Assembly: GCA_902651635.1 (NCBI GenBank)
Contig: CACRSC010000107.1
Location: 1-64,000, forward strand
Direction: 5' to 3'
Origin: Mastigamoeba balamuthi
Lineage: Eukaryota; Evosea; Mastigamoebida; Mastigamoebidae
DNA: 64,000 nt
The notes beneath the pieces are model-generated. The model was not told the DNA's origin. It worked only from the letters and a program-made list of their open reading frames with translations, and ran no database searches. Shown piece after piece: positions 55,001-64,000 of this stretch. A program made the translations under genes and the position numbers. Positions within the stretch are counted from its first letter, which is position 1. Each line of letters opens with the position of its first letter.

Positions 55001-55871
55001 GATCAACTACACGGCGGAGATGCAGTACGGGATGGCGTGGTCCTCGTCGCACATGCGCAGCAACTCCTCGGCGGGCACCACCCCGACGACGACCAGCGTC
55101 ACGGCCAGCGCCGCGCTCGGCATCCGCGTCGCGACGCGGCTGGAGGTCGCCGTCACCGCGTCCGGGATCGCCGAGCTCGCGGTCTGGGCCCGCCCCACCT
55201 TCAACACCGAGGCCAACGTCTCCTACCCAGCCTTCGGCCCCGCTCCCAACCCCCCGGTCCCCGGCACGCTGCAGCAGCTGGGCAACTGCTCGGGCTACCA
55301 CATGGTCGAGTACCTCGGCACCTTCTCGCTGCCCGTCGGCGGGTGGGCCGAGGTCCGCCTCCCCGGCCTCGAAAGGAAGTGGGAGGTGGAGGTCGAGCCC
55401 GTCAGGCCCGTCCACGTCGTCGGCGGCTGCCTGCTGCAGCTCGCGGCGCCCGACCCGCTGGCGCCGTACTACGTCCTGCTGGCCGAGGACATCGGGCACC
55501 TGGTCACGGGCCTGGAGGACAGCGCCCTGGCCGCGGGCCTCGCGGGCGGCATCGCGAGCGCTGTGGGGGCCCCGCCGAGCGTGGTCGACGTCTCGTTCCC
55601 CAACACGACGGCCGTGGTCGTCAGGTTCCGCGTCTCGGGGGCCAGGAGGGAGGCGGAGCTCACGAGGGCGCTGGACCGCCAGCTCGGGGACCCGTCCAGC
55701 TCTCTGTACGCGGCCCCGCTCTGGGAGTCGCTCAGGGGCTCTGTCGCGAGCCGCACTGCCGTGGCCTCTGAAGTGCTGCCCGACGGCGCTGGCAGCGACA
55801 GCGGCACTGCGATGGGCCTTGTTGCTGCGCTCTGGGGCGTAGCTAGCTCGCTCGTTGTCGCCGCGGCCTAG
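52032..55871 (+). CDS. Large secreted, probably GPI-anchored protein with Kre9/Knh-like repeats
   Basis: Signal peptide (MVFRALVLILCASAVALG), then a beta-rich ectodomain. It has at least four blocks of the type IVTSPAAGDVLSTGHEVTVE...W (also FLSPASGELFSAGAQVRVQW, APSELTSARTPGTLELRW and PPTPSAGDILEVGKPVTIAW). These match the Ser-Thr-rich GPI-anchored (Kre9/Knh1) module implicated in cell-wall glucan assembly in fungi. A cysteine cluster follows (CARCPTAGRNDSTWCALC, CTDCW) and the protein ends hydrophobic (GLVAALWGVASSLVVAAA). Likely exons: 52032-52277 (end uncertain), 52536-52608, 52716-54148, 54254-54601, 54661-54882 and 54960-55871, about 1077 residues. The last intron appears GC-AG (GAG|GCACGG). 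Exon 1/2 joining is the weak point. Confidence 0.75.
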
Positions 55872-56240
55872 GGCCGGCCCGTCGCTCCTCGCACCCCCAG
55901 AAAGAACCCAAGTTGTTCGCACCCCCCATGCAAATTGAAAGATCCACCTCCCATCACGCTCCCCTGGGTGCGGCAAAAAGAAGACATCACAAGTCGATGG
56001 GCCTGCCACTACCTACCGTCGTTGGACGTCTCGGTCCAGCTTCTTGTCCTTCCTGCCTGGGGGTGCCTTCTTCCCCATTTGGACAGCTGTCCTGATCGAC
56101 CTCGAACAGAGGCTAAAACGACTTTCCCTGTGTCTACACTATTTCCCACGGACATCCTGTGCACGGCAGACATGTCTGACGCTTTGGTCGCCTGCGCGGA
56201 TCTGAGGTTTTTCCAGTTAAATGACTCCGTTTTTCTCGTT
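55872..56240 (+). other. Intergenic, no gene seen
   Basis: This is the 3' flank of the Kre9-like gene. No motif or coding sequence was recognised. Confidence 0.4.
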
Positions 56241-57090
56241 CTTCGCTGAGCAGAGGAGCGGACCCCTTGGAGCAGTTTTCCCGAAGAGCCTCAAAAGGGA
56301 GCGGCTCTCAGGAGCAAACCTATGTGGTGTGAACTTGTCAAACAGAGACCTGAGCGGTTGGATTTCTCTGGAGCTATACTGCAGGGCACCATCCTGACAG
56401 GTACTCAACCCTCCAACTGCTTGGCTGACACAAGCCATTATTTGATCTGTCACTGTCGGCCCACCACTTTTATTTGAATTCAGGTTCGGTGCTGAAGGGG
56501 GCCAACCTCAGCGGCCTGGACTTGAGCTACTTCAATCTCGCTGGTACGATACACTCCAGTGCGTCAACGCTCACCGCGACAATGCAGGAAGAACCTCAAG
56601 GGCACGCAACTGCTCTCCAAAGCCACCACTCATCACCCGAACAGGAGCTCTGCTCGTGGGGTCGAATATCTCTGGTATGTCTTACCCACCACAGCTCAAG
56701 TCTTCACTGAGGCCTCTAGTCCGAACCAATGGTTGGACCACTCAAAGGTTCTGCACTGACTGAGGTCCCACAGCGCTCACAGGATCTCTTATGGTAACTT
56801 CGAAGGAGGACTGCATGGCCCTCATCCAGGAGTACCTCTCCTTCGGAAGCGCCGATACCGCCCTCCTTTCCCTCTCTGGCCTGGCAACTGTGGTGGAGGG
56901 CCTTGTTAGATCACAAAAACCTCTCGTACCGGAACTTCGCAGACACTGCGACAAAGGGCCTGTCCTCACCTTCATTCACGATGCCAGGAACCGTGAGCTG
57001 GGCTTCTCTGCCGCAATACTGCACCGTAACGTCCCGCAAGGTGTGTATGCTGAGTTCATGTCTACGCGTCGGCAGGGCGGCCCCGATCAC
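56241..57090 (+). pseudogene. Degenerate pentapeptide-repeat gene
   Basis: Pentapeptide-like runs appear in pieces: RLSGANLCGVNLSNRDLSG (from about 56302), GSVLKGANLSGLDLSYFNLA (56483-56543, with clean AG and GT borders), LLVGSNISG (about 56652) and ARNRELGFSAAILHRNV (about 56983-57030). They lie in different frames. The first run needs a one-base shift to continue into LDFSGAILQGTILTG. Some joins look like introns and some do not, so either the exon structure is misread or the gene is decaying. Pentapeptide helices usually mediate protein contacts. Confidence 0.45.
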
Positions 57091-57099
57091 AGGTCATTC

Positions 57100-57417
57100 C
57101 TATTCTGCGTGACCAACAGGAAAGAGATCAGCACGTTCGATGATCTCATGGCCATCGGCCTTGACGTACCGCACAAAGAGAAATGCGCTGAGGAGCATTA
57201 CGAGCATCGTGACGTTGAGGATAATGGCGCTGACCAGCGACACTTTCTGCGGGCTGTCTGGTCCGCGGAGGAAAAGCCTCAGACTGTGGATGGGGGATCT
57301 CTGCACCACGATGGCGCATCCCAAAAGCGATCTGGAGGCAGAATCTCGAGACGTGTGCGGTGGTTGTGGATGCATGTGGGCGAAATAGAGTATATGTTGA
57401 GTTGTGTGGAGTAACAT
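57100..57417 (-). CDS. Possible membrane-protein exon
   Basis: A minus-strand frame contains a convincing membrane segment (VSLVSAIILNVTMLVMLLSA) followed by FLFVRYVKADGHEIIERADL. The upstream half is His/Ser-rich and less convincing. It overlaps plus-strand sequence that continues the pentapeptide region, so only one of the two can be real. It may be one exon of a larger gene. Confidence 0.25.
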   Translation of the reverse strand: MLLHTTQHILYFAHMHPQPPHTSRDSASRSLLGCAIVVQRSPIHSLRLFLRGPDSPQKVSLVSAIILNVTMLVMLLSAFLFVRYVKADGHEIIERADLFPVGHAE

Positions 57418-57451
57418 CTTAGGAGGACTCCAGCCAGCTACGTTGCGAATC

Positions 57452-60442
57452 CTACTTGACTGAGGTGAATGTGTGCTTGACGGTACGGATTATCGACTGC
57501 ATGATGTCGGGACCAGCTTCATTCCTGTCGTCGAAGAACAAGGCGAGGTTGTCTCTGTTGATGAACACCAAGACGTCCTGGCCACTCACGTGGCTCTCCT
57601 GCTCGGCCCGCGCCTTGGATGCGAAGGCGAAGTGCAGCCGCAGGCACCCGCTGGCAGGGTTCTTGCTGTACTCCTGCATGTACCTCTTCCTGATGGGTGT
57701 GCTGTCGCACGGGTCCTCCTCGGGGGTTACGACCACCGGAGCGGCTGGAGCCTCCACCAGAGCCGCCGCCGGGGCCGCTGCCGAGGGAGTTGTGGAAGGG
57801 ATATCGTCCAACTCGCTGGTAGCAACTGAGGACCTCCTCGGCTTCTTGCTCTTCCGAGCCATCTCGTCCGCCCAGTGCATCTTGCGGCCCTCCTGGCGGA
57901 AGCACAGCGCAAGATCTGTGCTACGCACATCTGACACCGCCTTGGCGGCATCGAGAGCCTCTTCTCTGCCTCGCTTGGCGAGCCTGGTTGCGATAGAGAT
58001 GAGGAGCGCGTGGTTGCCGGGCATGAAGAGCACGCCGTCTGGCCTGGTGCCCTGGTCCGGTATGAGCAGAGTCCCCACCTCCCTCCTGGCCAGAAACTCG
58101 AAATCCATCTCGGCCTGCGGCATGTCGACCCTGAACCCTGAGCGGAGGCGGATGGCCTTGGCTGACCCGACGCTGCTGATGTCTAGGCGCGTCGTTGCAG
58201 TCCACGGGGGCAGTCCGTCGATGCACGCAACAAACGGGAGTCTGTCAACGTGGATGCCATTCCAGCCGCGCAGAGTCTCGTAGATGATCGACTGAACGGC
58301 CTCGCCTATGATCCCGGTCCCATTGAGCGACAGGGACATCTCGGTGGCAAGCGTGTGCATCATTCCGATGTGCCGCTTCAGCCTGTGGTAGGGGGGCAGC
58401 GCCTTGTCGAGCGCCCGGAACGCGAGTGGCTCGTCGACTACCCATTCTCCGCAGGCATCAGAGTCACGCTGTACAAGCGAACAGAGAGCCGATCCCACGA
58501 GGTCTGCGGTCTTCGCCGAGAGGATGACCGTCTTCCCTTCTGCCGGGCGCCAAAGCCACTGGTCAAGCGCGGCGCTGAGGCTGTCGTGCAGTTCCGGCCT
58601 GCTCTCCAGGAAGTGCGTGGCCTGAGCGGTGAGCGCAGCGTCGACGCACCCAACGGCCATTTCCAGTGCCTTGTCGAGCAGCTGCTGCTTGGTGTCTGTC
58701 GGCGAGCGGTGGGACAGGACCTGAACGAGCTTGTCCAGCACGACAAACGAGCTTCGCATGCGACCGCGCAGGAGGCGCTCGTACTCGTCCGAGACCGTGC
58801 AGCCGCTGAGGTCGATCACACTGCCCAGCGCGTCGGCGACGCTCTCGCACGGCGGCAACGCCTTGATGACGCGGAACACCTTGTACTTCCCGACAACCGA
58901 CTCCACCACGTTGGCGTCCTCAAGGGAGAGGGCGGTGCCGAGCACCACCACTGTCGCGCTCAGCCGGGAGAGAGCCCCGCATACCGGGGACAGGATGCTG
59001 CGGTAGTCGGCGTCGGTCACGGCGAGGCCATCAGCCCGGCTCTGCACCGAGCTGCGCACAAAGTAGCCTGAGCTGTTCACCTGCACGATCTTCTGCGCCT
59101 CGTCGATGGCGACGACGATGCCTACTTGGGGGTCTGCCTGGCGCGCGCACTCGGCAACAGCCCGCAGCAGCGCATGGCAGAGCCCCTTGGCGTTGCCGTA
59201 CGGCGTGTCCGACCACTGCTCGGCCACCGTGTCCACCGCGGCTTCGATGTCGCCCAGCGCCTGCAGTGCGATCCAGCGGGCAGGCTCCAGCATTTTGCCA
59301 TGCAGGCGCCCGCGCCGGAGCAGCGCTAGCAGCGCGCAGAGCCGCACGCACAGCTCGACGTACACGAGGCTTTCGACAGTCTGGCGATTGCCTTCCTCGA
59401 CGGCGCGGAGCTCGTGCGACATCACCGGGGCACCACCCAGGAACCGCAGGCGCTTCTGGCACCTGGTGACCATGGCCCCGAAGCTCCTGTCGACAAAGTC
59501 CGCTGTCTGCGACACCTCGCTGGCGCACGCCCGCGCGAGCATGTAGACAACATAGTGCCGCTGGGCGACAGCCACGACAGAGGCAGTCTTGCCCGCTCCC
59601 GACTTGTCCACAATGGCCACGGTGTGCGTCCCCTCGCCCGTGCCCGTGGGCGCCGCCGCCTGCACGTCGGCGCGCACGACTTCGGCCAGCGTCAGCCCGC
59701 CGCTCTCAAAGCCTGTCGTCCTGGGCTCCGGGGCGCGCGCCACGCGGCCGAGCAGCGGCAGGCGGACGCGGCCCCGCAGGCACACAAACGCGGGCGTCTG
59801 GTCTGCGGGCAGCGCAAAGGGCCCGAGGCGCTGGCGCATCTCCTCCCTGCCGTCGCCCATCCCCAGCATGGCGTCCAGCGCCCCGTCCCGGCCAAGCGCA
59901 GGCAGTGCAAAGGGCCCGAGGCGCTGGCGCATCTCCTCCCTGCCGTCGCCCATCCCCAGCATGGCGTCCAGCGCCCCGTCCCGGCCAAGCGCGCCGCTCA
60001 CCTGCTCCACCGCAAGGTCCACCGACTCGGGGGCCACGAGCGCGGGCTGCGGGCGGTCGACGACCTCGAGGCGGTGCCTGCCCGCGGCCCTGAGCGCGGC
60101 GAGGGCCGCGAAGAAGTCGCTGTCGAGGACGGCCTCGTCGTCGACCACGAGCGCCTCGCCCCTGCCCGCGACGGCCTGGCGCGTGCTGTACGCCTTGCGC
60201 AGGCGGGCCTCGACGTCGGCGAGCTCGCTGGGCAGGACGAGCCAGAAGTCCCCGCGCGGGCGCCCGACGACGCTCCAGAGGGTCTCCGCCGCCTTCTGCA
60301 CGAGGAAGCCCGCCATCCTGCCGCGCTCCACCTCGCAGGGCACGCTCCGGCCCTTGTACACCACCACCACCGTCTCCAGACCAGCCTGGGGGGGGGTCGC
60401 CGCAGTGAGTCGAGCGGGAAGGGGGGCGGACGATCACACCAT
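57452..60442 (-). CDS. Crinkler (CRN)-like protein: header, P-loop NTPase, REase-like nuclease domain
   Basis: Large protein, about 978 residues. A tiny first exon ending in ATG (60440-60442) followed by a 54-bp intron and a single exon 60385-57452 is the likely structure. An N-terminal header (AAETLWSVVGRPRGDFWLVL, about residues 1-110) resembles the ubiquitin-like Crinkler header. An NTPase follows with VAIVDKSGAGKTAS (Walker A, about 258), IVVAIDEAQKIV (Walker B, about 430) and VVLGTALSLEDANVV. A C-terminal domain with GTRPDGVLFMPGNHALLISI (about 770) resembles the restriction-endonuclease-like fold of CRN proteins. Then comes a basic KKPRRSS segment and an unassigned tail. Such proteins occur in many free-living protists and are thought to act in conflicts between genomes or cells. 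A 31-residue unit is perfectly doubled near residues 130-192. Confidence 0.78.
59806..59991 (-). repeat. Perfect 93-bp tandem duplication inside the CRN-like gene
   Basis: Two copies of a 31-codon unit (containing LGRDGALDAMLGMGDGREEM) lie head to tail with a 93-bp period; homologous GGGCCCGAG starts are at 59819 and 59912. The copies are almost identical at DNA level, so the event is recent. The frame is kept. Confidence 0.9.
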
Positions 60443-60589
60443 TCGCAGTTCGTATAGGAGGTCAACAGGTGCCGCCGGTGGATCAAATATCTTTGCAAAT
60501 CTCTTCTGAGATCCGTGTTGCAGTGATGACAATCGGCCAATTGAAATCTGAAGGAATCTCTTATTGGTTGAAATTGAGGTAATCTCTGA
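60443..60589 (+). promoter_or_regulatory. Upstream region of the CRN-like gene
   Basis: Short spacer in which GC content drops sharply towards the AT-rich island. The CRN-like gene's promoter is expected here. No motif was identified. Confidence 0.3.
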
Positions 60590-62100
60590 TTGGAGCTACA
60601 CTTCTCTCTATCAGGCTCACACCTGTGTGCACACAAGCTTGGGCTTCAGGGAATCCACGTCCCGAAGGGCCACCTGAAGAATGCAGCAAGCTACATGAAG
60701 CTGTCATCAGAGAAGTGTGATTCTGTCCCCGAGGATGATGCACGTGCCCTTATTGAGGACTTTGGTGGCATGTTCATCCCACCACTTAAGGGCAAGAGCA
60801 TCTTGCTGGTTGGTTGTCACAGCTGCCGAGACCATGACAGTAGCAATAGCAGCACCTTCTATGACTGAGGAGCCTATGTTGGGGTTGGCCTCCGGACATT
60901 GGTGTCCCCATTCAAGCATGACTCACTCTATGACTCCATCAACAGGAAGCATCGCACATGCACAATTGCTTTCACTTCCTTTGAGTGCGAGTTCAATCAT
61001 GTACATCAGAAATGAAGGAGTCGTGTTGAGCTCTACCTTGGGTTCATGGTCCGTTTTGCCATTTATGCAAACAAGTGGTCGAAATCCTCTTCACAACCGG
61101 CTTCACAGGGATGCAGTCAAGATCATTACCCACCTTGATGTATTGTATCTTTCAAGAAACCCTCTCAACGATCTTCCTTCTGAGTCATGGTTTCCAACTG
61201 TATTCAAATAAACAAGAGTCCTTTTCGTAGACATCGATGTGCATCAATACTAAAAAGTCGAACACACTGAGATATTGATGTACATCGATCCAGTTATCGT
61301 TGCTTATGCACAAAACTGACTACATCGATTGGGGCTGATACCTGATAGATGTGATCACAATTTATTGGTATCTGACAACTTCGTTTATAAATGAAACTTG
61401 TTTGTATTTTTGTATCTGTTCCAATAAAGACCAACAACCAAAATTGCAATCAGAAGGGTAGTTTCTAACAGGATGACCAGACTTCGATTTTACTGGGCAG
61501 GTAATGGTACAGTGCATCCAGAGAGCACTGAATGACTGCTTAGTCCTCTGGCTGCTGCAGAATGCCAATTAGAGACATGTGGGAAGGATCTCCCAGCCAA
61601 ATCCAGTGTACACAGGGAGGCACGTCTGATAACAGTGGCACTAGTCATCGCAGTGGACCTACTTCTGTATGTGATGGCATTGTTGGTGTTCTGGTAGCTC
61701 CTGAGGATGAGGAAACCCAGCTGGCGGCCAGCAGTGCTAATGTGCGGCTCTTCTTCAACAATGTCATCAATAATATCACCAGCATGAAGGAACTGTCCAT
61801 GATCATGTCGTTTGACATGCTTAACCTTGTCTTCATCCTCATGGTCATCACCCTTAGCTGTGCGCTGGCCCAAAGGCCACCACCACTGCTGCTGGCCAGC
61901 ACCTCCCTTGAGGCCCAAGCCACCGCTATTGGAGATGAGAACAGCGAGGGTATGGAAGGAGCTCTCTGCGATGGTGTTCAGCATGGTGTGAGCAGGGGAC
62001 AGGGCGAGGATGGGAAGTGGCTATTTATATCAGGTGTAAGACATGCAACTGAGGCAGGGCTCATTTTCATTGTCCCTTTATGTTGAGAGAGCACTTGCAT
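60590..62100 (+). other. AT-rich island, origin unknown
   Basis: Base composition falls well below the surrounding 60-70% GC. The plus strand holds open frames of 92 residues (60590-60868, with KNAASYMKLSSEKCDSVPED and GKSILLVGCHSCRDHD), a frame continuing the same style to about 61015, and 174 residues (61562-62086). A competing minus-strand frame lies at 61490-61984. AATAAA signals sit at 61208 and 61424. Codon use is unlike the neighbouring genes. No family is recognised. It could be a decayed mobile element or a laterally acquired segment; no terminal repeats were found by eye. Confidence 0.45.
61231..61289. repeat. Inverted repeat in the AT-rich island
   Basis: Arms ACATCGATGTGCATCAATA (61231-61249) and TATTGATGTACATCGAT (about 61272-61288) pair over about 17 bp with one G/A difference and a loop of about 22 bases. 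They form a clear hairpin downstream of an AATAAA. Confidence 0.7.
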
Positions 62101-62137
62101 AGACAATCGACTCTGCCACTTCAAGCAGGTGAGACAC

Positions 62138-64000
62138 CTACAAATCCCTCAGATGAGCCAGAGAGCACAGCAGCAGCAGCCCCAGTGCAATGCCGGCCCT
62201 GTGCCCGGGGCTCCTGACCATCTTGAACCGCACCACGTCTGTGTTGTTGGACACAGTGTGCGTCCACTGGCTCACCACGTAGTCGTCCCTGGTGGCTGTG
62301 ATGTTGTAGGACACGCCCTGCTCCAGGCCAAACTGGGCACACCCATCGCTGTTCGTGTCTGCAACGACGCTGCCAAACACTGCTTCGGACACCACCACAC
62401 GGACGTCCTCGATGTCGAAGCAGACCTGCAGCGACGCAGCAGCGTTCCTCGCGGCCACGGCTGCCGCCTTGCTCATGGGCGCCGCCCCGTGCTGCGACAC
62501 GTGCACCCAGTACTTGCCCCGCGGCAGGGCTCCCGTCTGGGCCCTCAGCACCCCCGCGGCGTCGCTCCTGAACCCCACCGCAGGTACTTGCGTGCACGTG
62601 TCCGAAGCGAGGGGGTCGGCGGTTTCCGCCGTGCACAGCAAGGCGTTGATGCAGGGCTGCTTCCTTCCCGTCTCGACGTCGAGCAGGCACAGTTGTCCCG
62701 CGGCCGCAGGGAGGAGGTTCTTGGAGTGGATGTCGATACCCACATCCGGGACGTACGATGCGTTGTCCAGCACAGGGGCGGACGCCCAGTGCACGGTCAC
62801 CTCGAGCGGCGCCGCCAGCGTGTTGGCGAACGCGAGGGTGAGGGTCTGCGAGGTCTGCTCGAGTGCTGGCATGGGGCACTGCACGCGGTAGAGCCACGTG
62901 GGGTTGCTCGAGTTGGCCGCGAGGTCGACATGCAGGACCTTGGCGCCGGACATGTCGCACGTGCCCGTCCAGCCGTTGGACAGCCTCATCGAGACGCCTC
63001 CCGTGATGTTGCCGCCCACGAACACGTTGATGGCAGAGCCCGCGGCCCCGCTCACGAACACGGCGGGCGTGAAGGGGAAGTTCGGGTCCTGGTAGAACGA
63101 CGGCGTGTACTTGAAGCACGGCACGGGGCTGTCCAGCCGAGTGGCCGAGATGGCTCCATCCAGGGACTTGCAGGTCTGCGAGCTGATCGAAGCGTCGTGG
63201 CCCACGAGCTGGTCGCAGGACATCCGCAGGGACGATGCAAACCTGCAAAGAGACAACGTCAGTCCTTAGGACCCTCGCACCTGCTAAATCGAAGTCAAAG
63301 GGCGCACTGCGAGAACGTGGTCATAGGGGTGGACAGAAGCTTGGCCCTCGTGAAGATCTTGAGGGCTGGGTACAGGCCGACCCGAGAAACGTTGTGCTTC
63401 CGCGACCCGTCGACCAGCATCGTGAAGGTGCGAGCGGGGATCAGAGAGTCTGCGAGGGCAGTGCAACTCGGTATTCAGCCAGTCGATCCCCCAAGAGAGG
63501 CGAGTGGGCGGCGCACTGAAATGGACGCCGGCGTTGTCCACCGCAAGGCAGAACATGTCGCCCACGCTGTTGGGGTACGCCATGCCCGGAGTGAACTCCA
63601 CGCACGTGGGCTGCCACATGTCGCGCAGGCCCACGAAGCTCCTCCCGTCGGAGCCCGACACGTTGCAGATGCTGTGGCGGCAGTCCCACCCGATCACCCA
63701 GCGGTGGGACGTGCCTGCGGGGGCAGCGGAGCTGAGCGCTCTGGGAGTGCTCCAGGAAGGGCAAGGCGCACCGTAAGGGGGGCAGACGTCCTCGTCCCTC
63801 ACAGCGGGGTTGTTGATCAGAACGTCAATGGCGCCAGAGAAGATGTCGCTCCACGCCTCGTTGAGGGCGCCGCTCTCGGCCTCGTACCACAGCCTGGGCC
63901 CACGCAGCTCCGAGATGAGCGGTAGAGGACCAGGGGGAGGGGTTAAACGGACCCGTCGAGGAAGGCGGTGATGCCGTGGCCGTACTCGTGCCACATGACG
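62138..64000 (-). CDS. Thermolysin-like (M4 type) metallopeptidase, 3' part, probably surface-anchored
   Basis: Zinc endopeptidase; the N-terminus lies beyond the window. Exons (minus): 64000-63953, 63893-63772, 63714-63517, 63449-63308 and 63242-62138, all in phase. The zinc motif HEYGHGITAFLDG joins across intron 1 to LWYEAESGALNEAWSDIFSG. This places the third ligand Glu 24 residues after the first His, as in thermolysin. GVHFNSLIPARTFTMLVDG, created by intron 3, matches the family GVHTNSGI segment carrying the transition-state His. About 360 further residues form a Cys- and Asn-glycosylation-rich C-terminal extension. It ends in a hydrophobic stretch (GHRAGIALGLLLLCSLAHL) suggesting a GPI or membrane anchor. 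Donors are GTCCGT and GTGCGC. Confidence 0.9.

Noticed and set aside
53089-55842. 917-residue plus-strand frame overlapping the Kre9-like gene
   Set aside because: Arg/Gly/Pro-rich shadow frame; the other frame has a leader, conserved repeats and splice borders.

Overview
This is nuclear DNA of a GC-rich, free-living-type protist. Nearly every recognisable gene is broken by short spliceosomal introns, mostly 40-170 bp and occasionally up to about 600 bp. Gene content includes a Dbl-type RhoGEF, a p97/CDC48 ATPase, a metazoan-like TyrRS with an EMAPII tail, SAM/LRR/U-box proteins and GPI-type cysteine-rich surface proteins. This fits an amoebozoan, possibly an archamoeba such as a Mastigamoeba relative, but that placement is inference. 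Exon joins below were made by hand and accepted only when the reading phase closed exactly. Introns typically begin GTGCGC/GTGCGT rather than GTAAGT, and several appear to start with GC.

Layout. 1-800: two convergent paralogous membrane-protein tails. 913-4569: p97/CDC48 (6 exons). 5415-6608: GT8-like glycosyltransferase. 6755-8432 (-): PLP-dependent decarboxylase; a near-identical frameshifted copy lies at 15756-17430 (-). Between them are a cysteine-rich membrane protein (9740-11544, -) and an LRR-coiled coil-SAM-SAM-U-box protein (12436-15306) whose LRRs are one per exon. 18464-21263: tyrosyl-tRNA synthetase. 21.3-23.3 kb: non-coding, with GC-rich hairpin repeats. 23.3-31.9 kb: a patchwork of lineage-specific paralogues and gene fragments. 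32472-36165: RhoGEF (DH-PH, 11 exons). 36906-40518: LRR plus coiled-coil protein. 41169-43001: PSI-domain type I receptor-like protein. 43.2-47.4 kb: four paralogous Dickkopf-like cysteine-rich secreted proteins. 48050-49346 (-): mucin-like type I membrane protein. 49539-51071 (-): dCTP deaminase/dUTPase. 52032-55871: large secreted, probably GPI-anchored protein with Kre9/Knh-like repeats. 56.2-57.4 kb: degenerate pentapeptide-repeat sequence. 57452-60442 (-): Crinkler-like NTPase-nuclease protein. 60.6-62.1 kb: an AT-rich island. 62138-64000 (-): 3' part of a thermolysin-type metallopeptidase.

The genes do not form one pathway. Housekeeping genes (p97, TyrRS, dCTP deaminase) are interleaved with fast-evolving surface, signalling and repeat-protein families. 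Those families show tandem duplication, probable gene conversion and exon amplification, so the window reads as ordinary genome with a strong accessory component.
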